DNA of 6,443 nucleotides from Flavobacteriales bacterium (GTDB lineage: Bacteria > Bacteroidota > Bacteroidia > UBA10329), in contig DMRV01000081.1 of the NCBI GenBank assembly GCA_003456455.1, positions 1 through 6,443 of the forward strand, given 5' to 3'. Below are positions 1 to 5,204 of the stretch, one piece after another (the stretch's first letter is position 1; every line of letters starts with the position of its first letter). A program made the position numbers and the translations under genes. The notes beneath the pieces were generated by a model. The model saw only the letters and a program-made list of their open reading frames with translations. It did not search any database and had not been told where the DNA came from.

Positions 1-285
1 ATGATGCACGAAGGAATCAACAAGTTTATCCTTATTGGAGAAAATGTGCTCAATTTCCATTATTCGGATGAAGAATACTACGCAGAATGGTTTGATGATA
101 TTGAAGAAGGTTGGATTATAGGAATCAACTTTAGAGACCATGTGATTGCGGAAATGCAGCAAGTTCAAATTGACTATTACATCAACCTTGGTGGACGTTT
201 TCAAGACCTTAACTGGCGAACATTCAGTCCAGCCCAACTTTTTGAACACGTTGACGAACTGGTTATGAAGCGTCTGCAGGCGTAA
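1..285 (+). CDS. Small acidic protein of unknown function
   Basis: I do not recognise this 94-residue protein. It is rich in acidic and aromatic residues, notably around residues 22-40 (EEYYAEWFDDIEEGW), and has no signal peptide, membrane segment, cysteine pair or nucleotide-binding motif, so it is probably a small soluble cytoplasmic protein. It begins with two consecutive ATG codons at the first base of the window, so either may be the start, and a longer N-terminus upstream cannot be excluded. It ends with TAA 54 bp before the rRNA methyltransferase gene, on the same strand. A promoter candidate lies in that gap, so the two genes need not share a transcript. That it is a real gene is supported by its position flush with the next gene and by a protein-like composition with well-mixed hydrophobic and charged residues. 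Function cannot be inferred. Confidence 0.65.
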   Translation: MMHEGINKFILIGENVLNFHYSDEEYYAEWFDDIEEGWIIGINFRDHVIAEMQQVQIDYYINLGGRFQDLNWRTFSPAQLFEHVDELVMKRLQA

Positions 286-287
286 AC

Positions 288-318
288 TTGCCGAGGCCGT
301 TTTACCAAAGTATCTTCG
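288..318 (+). promoter_or_regulatory. Candidate Bacteroidota-type promoter for rlmB
   Basis: TTG at 288-290 is followed after 20 bp by TATCTTCG at 311-318. The known Bacteroidota consensus is TTG near -33 and TAnnTTTG near -7, so the -7 element matches five of its six fixed bases and the spacing is normal. Transcription would begin about 15-20 bp before the ATG at 340, giving a short leader. The motif is short and can occur by chance, so this is a prediction only. Confidence 0.35.
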
Positions 319-339
319 CAGCCAACACCAACAGCTGCT

Positions 340-1092
340 ATGCGCGAAAACGAAACGGAACAGAACATTGTCTTTGGAATTCATCCTGTAATTGAGGCCA
401 TTGAGTCAGGAAAGGAAATTGAGAAGGTTTTCCTCAAGAAAGGAACTACTAATCCGGCCATTGCAGACATTAAGCGAACGCTGAAAGGGAAACGGATTCC
501 GTTCCAAGAAGTTCCTCAGGAGAAACTTTTCAGATTAACACGAAAGAATCACCAAGGGGTAATCGCCCTACTCTCTCCTATCGAGTACCAGAATTTTGAA
601 GAGGTCGTAAGACGCGTAATCGAAGAAGGAAGAACACCCCTTATCCTAGTTTTGGACCGTGTCTCAGATGTAGGAAACTTTGGTGCTATTTGCCGTTCTG
701 CCGAATGTGCAGGCGTGGATGCTATATTGATTCCTGTGAAAGGAAGTGCGCAAATCAACTCCTACGCAGTGAAGAGTTCTGCAGGTGCAATTTTCAACAT
801 TCCAATTTGCAGAACTGGTCATATCCTTTCTGAAATGCGCCAGTTAAAAGAAAGTGGTTTGAAAATCGTGGCTTGTTCCGAAAAAGGAGAAGAAACAATC
901 TACGATAAGAACCTATCTGGACCAATGGCGGTAATTATGGGTTCTGAGGAAGATGGAATCGGAGAAGGACTGATGGAAATAGCAGATATCCACCTAAACA
1001 TTCCAATGGCTGGCGCAACTGGTTCTTTAAATGTTTCTGTAGCTACCGGAATTATCCTATTTGAAAGGCTCAGACAAGCCAACAATGGGTAA
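340..1092 (+). CDS. rlmB: SpoU/TrmH-family 23S rRNA 2'-O-ribose methyltransferase, RlmB type
   Basis: This 250-residue protein has the length and layout of RlmB, which uses S-adenosylmethionine to methylate the 2'-OH of a conserved guanosine (G2251 in E. coli) in the peptidyl-transferase loop of 23S rRNA. Residues about 10-82 form the SpoU substrate-binding domain (VFGIHPVIEAI near the start, then NHQGVIALLSP). Residues about 100-245 form the SPOUT knotted catalytic domain. All three SpoU motifs are visible: motif 1 at 106-127 with Asn113 and Arg119, motif 2 at 200-207 (MGSEEDGI) with Glu203, and motif 3 at 221-238 (IPMAGATGSLNVSVATGI) with Ser229 and Asn231. The start is the ATG at 340; no Shine-Dalgarno is evident, as is common in Bacteroidota. 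The stop overlaps the next gene's start. A sister SpoU methyltransferase (TrmH-like) is possible, but the N-terminal domain and length favour RlmB. Confidence 0.9.
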   Translation: MRENETEQNIVFGIHPVIEAIESGKEIEKVFLKKGTTNPAIADIKRTLKGKRIPFQEVPQEKLFRLTRKNHQGVIALLSPIEYQNFEEVVRRVIEEGRTPLILVLDRVSDVGNFGAICRSAECAGVDAILIPVKGSAQINSYAVKSSAGAIFNIPICRTGHILSEMRQLKESGLKIVACSEKGEETIYDKNLSGPMAVIMGSEEDGIGEGLMEIADIHLNIPMAGATGSLNVSVATGIILFERLRQANNG

Positions 1093-2926
1093 GACTGAAA
1101 AGGTCATACTTGGATTCATACTCCTTCTTGGAGCAATTCTTCGCATTTACAATTTTTGGGATTTCTCGCTTTCCAATGACGAACTGAGCGCTCTAGCTCG
1201 ATTGAATTTCGATTCATTCTCAGATTTGATTATGAATGGCGTTCGTATCGATGGACATCCTCCTGCTGCGCAGGTCATTCTTTGGTATATGACCAAATGG
1301 TTTGGCAATGGGGTTTTTGTGGTAAGATTTCCATTCGTTGTTGCTGGTATTCTCTCTGTCTATTTCATGTTTAGATTGGCTAAAGAGTGGATTAGCACTT
1401 CCGCTGGATTGCTTTCCGCTGCCACGTTTGCAACCCTATCCTTTCCCATTCTCTACAGCCGAATTGCCAGACCTTATGCCCTCGGAATGTTATTTGCGCT
1501 TATGGCAGCAGCTTTCTGGATTAGGATTGTCAAAAACGACCAAAAATCTAGCGATTTCGTTTGGCTTGCCATCAGCTTGGCTCTATGCGCATATTCACAC
1601 TATTTCGCAGCATTAACGGCTGCTATTCTTGCTATCACAGGAACTTTCTTAATAAGAGGAAGAAACCTAAAATTGTATCTGCTTGCTTTAGTTGGTGCAC
1701 TTCTGCTCTACTTGCCGTACATCCCAATATTCCTTCACCAGTTGAGTTTGGGTGGCGTGGGTCAATGGCTCGGGCCGCCTGAAAATGATTGGCTTTGGAA
1801 TCATATTGAGTACATTTTCAATGAATCGATTTTCGTTCTAGTAGGAGTGCTTGTCTGTGGAATAACTGGGTTTGTTTTTTTCAAATCGAAGAAGACATTC
1901 GTTAGAAACATTCTACCTCTTCTTTTATTCCTAACTCCATTCCTTGTCGGTTTTTTCTATTCTAGGAACATCAACCCTGTGCTACAAAACAGTACGCTCT
2001 TGTTCTCTTTTCCATTTCTTTTGGTATTTGTTTTTTCTGGCTGGGATGATGTAAAAAAGAAAATCAGTTATGCCGCCACCGGTATACTGCTTTCCATCAT
2101 AGTTTTTAGTACTGTGGTTGAAAAACGCTTTTATCAAACTAATCAATTCGGTGTTTTTAAGGAATTAGCCGAACATATTGCGGAATGGAATACTGAAGTT
2201 GAAAAGGACGCACTTCTTATAGGTGATTTCAATTTTCCGTTTTACGTAGACTATTATACCGAACGATTTGAAGTTGGTAGTCTCGCATTGTATCGAACTA
2301 CGGATGAAACTGGTTTGGCAGAATTGAAGTCGATGGTTGACACGTCTTCCAAAGAGTTTCTAATCTATGCTTGGTCAACTGTAAATCAATCACCTGAAGT
2401 AGAAGCCATTATTCAGGAGAAATTTCCGATTGAAGTAAAACGGGAAACATACTTTAATTCTGAAGCGGTCATGTTTAAAAAAGGTGTAAAAGCTGAACCA
2501 GCTTATACATTCAACTTTGAGAAATCGGATGTCTGGAACTTCAATCCAGATGCCATTCAAACGGATTCTCTTGGAACTAGAAGTATCCTTATCTCTCCTG
2601 AAAATCCGTACGGACCTACATTTCAAATGCTACTTTCTGAACTTATAAAAAGTGGTGTATCGGAATTGATTGTCAGAATTGAATTCGCTGAAACTGATTC
2701 CGATAATCCTCTTCAAATAGTTTTTGATCAGGGAAATGAAAATGGAGGTTACGCGTGGGAATCGGATGCTTTTAAACTTCAATCCAAAAAAGGCGGACCA
2801 AATTGGAGCATTTTCAGCTACAATTTAAAAGAGTCGCAGTCCGATTCAGATTTTCTTAAAGTTTACCCTTGGTTACCAGAAGGTGAGAAGATGAGTCTTA
2901 CTTCTATGGAAATAAAGGCACGTTAA
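1085..2926 (+). CDS. Polytopic GT-C/PMT-like (ArnT-type) glycosyltransferase with C-terminal soluble domain
   Basis: A 613-residue inner-membrane protein of the dolichyl-phosphate-mannosyltransferase/ArnT-like superfamily, which transfers sugars from polyprenyl-phosphate carriers to lipid or protein acceptors on the outer face of the membrane. About ten to twelve hydrophobic segments lie within residues 6-345. Family marks are the acidic pair in the first periplasmic loop (SNDELSAL, Asp32-Glu33), GHPP at 57-60, SRIARPYALGM at 125-135 and AYSHYFAAL at 169-177. Residues about 350-613 are soluble. The last 140 or so (470-613) look beta-rich with regularly spaced aromatics (VWNF, YAWES, NWSIFSYN, YPWLPEG), resembling a jelly-roll or carbohydrate-binding module. 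The ATG at 1085 is preferred: it overlaps the rlmB stop in ATGGGTAA and gives a short Lys-containing N-terminus before the first helix. An upstream in-frame TTG at 1061 adds only eight residues lying inside rlmB. Donor and acceptor are unknown. Confidence 0.85.
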   Translation: MGKTEKVILGFILLLGAILRIYNFWDFSLSNDELSALARLNFDSFSDLIMNGVRIDGHPPAAQVILWYMTKWFGNGVFVVRFPFVVAGILSVYFMFRLAKEWISTSAGLLSAATFATLSFPILYSRIARPYALGMLFALMAAAFWIRIVKNDQKSSDFVWLAISLALCAYSHYFAALTAAILAITGTFLIRGRNLKLYLLALVGALLLYLPYIPIFLHQLSLGGVGQWLGPPENDWLWNHIEYIFNESIFVLVGVLVCGITGFVFFKSKKTFVRNILPLLLFLTPFLVGFFYSRNINPVLQNSTLLFSFPFLLVFVFSGWDDVKKKISYAATGILLSIIVFSTVVEKRFYQTNQFGVFKELAEHIAEWNTEVEKDALLIGDFNFPFYVDYYTERFEVGSLALYRTTDETGLAELKSMVDTSSKEFLIYAWSTVNQSPEVEAIIQEKFPIEVKRETYFNSEAVMFKKGVKAEPAYTFNFEKSDVWNFNPDAIQTDSLGTRSILISPENPYGPTFQMLLSELIKSGVSELIVRIEFAETDSDNPLQIVFDQGNENGGYAWESDAFKLQSKKGGPNWSIFSYNLKESQSDSDFLKVYPWLPEGEKMSLTSMEIKAR

Positions 2927-3909
2927 ACACGCAGTCCCATGAGTAGCACATCGTCTAATTGAACAAGCTCGCCCATCCATTCCTCAAACCGTGCACCTAC
3001 TTGTTTCACTTGTTTACGCGGACTTAATTGGTGAATCTCCAATAACATAGATCTGAATTGGTCGTACTTGAATTTCTTTCCTTCAGGACCGCCAAACTGA
3101 TCCGGGTATCCATCAGAGAATATATAAATCATATCTCCTTCGACTAAATCAAATGTGTGATTTGTGAAGAGCCGCAATTGATCATCAATAGAAAGACCAA
3201 TAGGAAACTTATCCCCTTTCGTCTCCATCAATTGTCCATCGCGAATAATATATATCGGGTTGTATGCACCTGCATACTGTATAGTCTTGGCCTTGTAATC
3301 GATGGTGATAAGAGCAATATCCATCCCATCCTTTATTCCGACTTCATTTATGTCTGCCTGAAGCGTTAACGTACTACTTACTCCACGATTCAGGCTATCT
3401 AAAACAAGTGATGGTGTGGTTAATCCCTCTTCCCGAACAGCTGCATTTAGCGCGTTATTACCAATAATTGACATAAAAGCACCAGGAACACCATGTCCTG
3501 TACAATCAACAGCTGCCACAAGGATTTTGTCTTCATATTCCTGAAGCCAGTAAAAATCACCACTAACAATATCTCGCGGACGATGAAAAACAAAAGAACC
3601 GGGTAAAACCTTCTTAAACCGCTCTTCCGAAGGTAGAATGGCATTTTGTATCAACCTGGCGTAATGAATACTACTGACAAGATCTTCATTCTTCTCATTC
3701 AGTTCTGATAACGCTTTGCCTATTTTATTATTAGCCTGGTTAAGCTCAACAGAACTTAATTCGATGGCTCGTTGCAGTAACGTTAGGTTCTGTTCGTAAT
3801 GTTCATAAGCCTCACCTATAATCGTCAAAAAGCCCTCCATCTCTTTCGGGATAGGGGCGCCTCTCAGGTACTTTCGTATCTGCCTATTGAGAAGTTTGTT
3901 TTTGTACAC
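2923..3909 (-). CDS. SpoIIE/PP2C-type serine/threonine phosphatase with N-terminal coiled coil
   Basis: A 328-residue soluble protein predicted to dephosphorylate phosphoserine or phosphothreonine on a partner protein, as SpoIIE and RsbU do on STAS-domain anti-sigma antagonists. Residues 1-30 form a basic, helical lead (LNRQIRKYLRGAPIP). Residues about 30-85 are a predicted coiled coil (LLQRAIELSSVELNQANNKI). The catalytic domain spans about 85-328. The metal-binding acidic residues are present: Asp118 in SGDFYW, Asp135 in VDCTGHGVPGAFMS, Asp196 in DGMDIAL, Asp266 in FSDGYPDQFGG and Asp319/Asp320 in LDDVLLMG, so it should be active. There is no membrane segment, HAMP, GAF or receiver domain, so the signal probably comes from the FIST protein encoded 2 bp upstream. 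The start is a GTG: the frame has a stop four codons upstream and a GAGG site sits 7 nt away. Its end overlaps the convergent glycosyltransferase gene by 4 bp. Confidence 0.9.
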   Translation of the reverse strand: MYKNKLLNRQIRKYLRGAPIPKEMEGFLTIIGEAYEHYEQNLTLLQRAIELSSVELNQANNKIGKALSELNEKNEDLVSSIHYARLIQNAILPSEERFKKVLPGSFVFHRPRDIVSGDFYWLQEYEDKILVAAVDCTGHGVPGAFMSIIGNNALNAAVREEGLTTPSLVLDSLNRGVSSTLTLQADINEVGIKDGMDIALITIDYKAKTIQYAGAYNPIYIIRDGQLMETKGDKFPIGLSIDDQLRLFTNHTFDLVEGDMIYIFSDGYPDQFGGPEGKKFKYDQFRSMLLEIHQLSPRKQVKQVGARFEEWMGELVQLDDVLLMGLRV

Positions 3910-3911
3910 TT

Positions 3912-5051
3912 TTATACCTCAGCAAATGTGGTTATAGTCATTGTTTGATTGTGCAATTCACATCTGGAAGATTCAACAACAGGAGATATTTCCCCGTAAG
4001 AATAGAATCCAGTAATTGTTGTTCCGTCTCCAAGCACTTCCATCACCGCTTCAACTTCCTCATCAATTCGCTGCCCTAGAATCAATTTTCTGCCTACGCA
4101 ACTAATTAGAATAGCCAATTTATCGCCAGAACCGCCTCCTTTTTGGGTAGTGTGCTCTGCTGCAAGGTTAGCACCTTCAATCAACTTATCAAAGTTGGCC
4201 TTCATCAATCGAACGTAGCAACCTTCTGGAATATCACCAGCAAAGGTCATACTGTTCTTCTCTTCATCAACAGCTAAAACTGTTCTTACAATAGTATCCG
4301 AATCTTCATCAAACTTCAACCCTAATGGAAACAGTAAAGCTGAACCAGGAAGCTCTTTCGCTTTATCTCCCAAGTACATTTTGTAAAGGTCCAGCGCAGA
4401 TTCTCCATCTAATTCATAAAGCACATTGCCTTCAGATCGCGTTACTAAACGCTCCGCTCCAAAGTTATCCCAACCTCCAACTGATCCGTAACCTACCTCT
4501 AAACTATCTCCGTAGAAGCCAATAGCAATAATCAAATTTTCTTGCGCCTGACCATTTAAACCAACTAAGGTCTTTTCAAAATTAGCAGCATCACCAGCCA
4601 ATCCACCTGTACACGGCACATCTTTGTCTAGAGATGAGTTAATCCCTTTTACAATCTCACTTCCGTTTACGTGTAAACCATCAGACAAGAGGAACACATG
4701 ACATAATCCCTCACCTTTAAGTTTCTCAGCCATTTTAACACCCGCATCGAAACTATCTTTCGCTTCATTGATGTCCATGGAAGCAACTTTCAACTCTGTC
4801 TTCTCAAATTGAATAGCAGTTACAGCCAAAGAATCATCGTAGACTAAATCTTCCACAATCTCTCCAGCAGTACTTCCCATCACGATATGTGCTTTGGGAT
4901 AAAAGGCCTTGATTTCATCAAACTTGGAAGAGTCCTCCAATAAGGTTCGAGAACCAAATACTGTGACAAGATTTGCAGAATCTCCAAGATTCTCGTTCTT
5001 AAGATCTTGCCATCCGCCTTCGGCAGTCCAGTGTTTTTGTTCCGTTTTCAT
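3912..5051 (-). CDS. FIST-domain intracellular sensor protein (FIST N and FIST C)
   Basis: A 379-residue cytoplasmic protein made only of the FIST_N (about residues 25-210) and FIST_C (about 212-360) domains, a sensory module that binds small ligands and is normally linked, by fusion or neighbouring gene, to a signalling enzyme. Visible family motifs are GSTAGEI at 59-65, LLSDGLHVNGSE at 121-132, TGGLAGD at 148-154, GYGSVGGWDNFG at 187-198, LYELDGESALDLYK at 211-224, FPLGL at 241-245, SCVGRKLILG at 317-326 and GFYSYGEISP at 348-357. No signal peptide, membrane segment or DNA-binding domain is seen. Members of this family called NosP bind haem and sense nitric oxide; histidines 118 and 127 sit near a conserved motif, but haem binding here is unproven. 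The 2 bp gap to the SpoIIE-type phosphatase makes that enzyme the likely output. The start is the ATG at 5051. Confidence 0.92.
   Translation of the reverse strand: MKTEQKHWTAEGGWQDLKNENLGDSANLVTVFGSRTLLEDSSKFDEIKAFYPKAHIVMGSTAGEIVEDLVYDDSLAVTAIQFEKTELKVASMDINEAKDSFDAGVKMAEKLKGEGLCHVFLLSDGLHVNGSEIVKGINSSLDKDVPCTGGLAGDAANFEKTLVGLNGQAQENLIIAIGFYGDSLEVGYGSVGGWDNFGAERLVTRSEGNVLYELDGESALDLYKMYLGDKAKELPGSALLFPLGLKFDEDSDTIVRTVLAVDEEKNSMTFAGDIPEGCYVRLMKANFDKLIEGANLAAEHTTQKGGGSGDKLAILISCVGRKLILGQRIDEEVEAVMEVLGDGTTITGFYSYGEISPVVESSRCELHNQTMTITTFAEV
3917..3920 (-). promoter_or_regulatory. Ribosome-binding site GAGG of the phosphatase gene
   Basis: On the minus strand GAGG lies 7 nt before the GTG start at 3909. 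It is inside the penultimate codons of the FIST gene, so the same bases encode the last residues of the sensor. The other internal gene starts in this window show no such site. This supports the GTG as the true start and suggests translational coupling between the two genes. Confidence 0.6.
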
Positions 5052-5120
5052 AGTAACGATGGTTTAACGTTATCCGATGAACGCCTTTACCCAAGCAAGG
5101 TTACGATTGAAGGCTAAATC

Positions 5121-5176
5121 ATGCTCAAATCGCCCAGTAATACGTGAATCACGTATTTATCACTATGCGTAAATCG
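5121..5176. repeat. Imperfect 12 bp direct repeat flanking the inverted repeat
   Basis: ATGCTCAAATCG at 5121-5132 and ATGCGTAAATCG at 5165-5176 match at 10 of 12 bases, 44 bp apart start to start. The hexamer AAATCG occurs a third time at 5191-5196. The pair is centred on almost the same base as the inverted repeat at 5139-5157. These lie upstream of the FIST gene and could be sites for a regulator, but the repeats are short and AT-rich and may be chance. Confidence 0.35.
5139..5157. promoter_or_regulatory. Perfect 8 bp inverted repeat, possible operator upstream of the FIST gene
   Basis: AATACGTG and CACGTATT form a perfect 8 bp inverted repeat around AAT. It lies in the 153 bp gap between the UbiD-family gene and the FIST gene, about 88-106 bp before the FIST start. 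The 3 nt spacer is short for an RNA hairpin loop and no T-run follows on the transcribed strand, so a binding site for a dimeric regulator is likelier than a terminator. It does not match FNR, CRP or NsrR consensus sites. No convincing TAnnTTTG promoter was found in the rest of the gap. Confidence 0.4.
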
Positions 5177-5204
5177 TATTAGACTTAAGCAAATCGGAAT
5201 CAAA

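Noticed and set aside
1061..1084. TTG at 1061 as the glycosyltransferase start
   Set aside because: It adds eight residues inside rlmB. The ATG at 1085 forms a typical stop-start overlap and sits directly before the first membrane helix.
549..1085. Minus-strand frames at 549-758 and 900-1085
   Set aside because: They lie wholly within rlmB, whose motifs are conserved, and their translations have no recognisable domain.
1338..1782. Plus-strand frames at 1338-1616 and 1561-1782, and minus frame at 2390-2626
   Set aside because: They are alternative frames of the glycosyltransferase gene with low-complexity or implausible protein composition.
3157..3644. Frames at 3157-3369 (+) and 3447-3644 (-)
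   Set aside because: Both are shadows of the phosphatase gene, overlapping its catalytic motifs.
4325..4525. Plus-strand frame opposite the FIST gene, and a similar one at 6186-6377 opposite the UbiD-family gene
   Set aside because: Both are antisense to well-conserved domains and show no start context or recognisable features.
5052..5100. TAACG/CGTTA inverted repeat just before the FIST start
   Set aside because: Only 5 bp arms with a 9 nt loop; expected by chance in AT-rich DNA.
5139..5157. Inverted repeat as a Rho-independent terminator of the UbiD-family gene
   Set aside because: The loop would be 3 nt, the stem is AT-rich and no T-run follows it on the minus strand.
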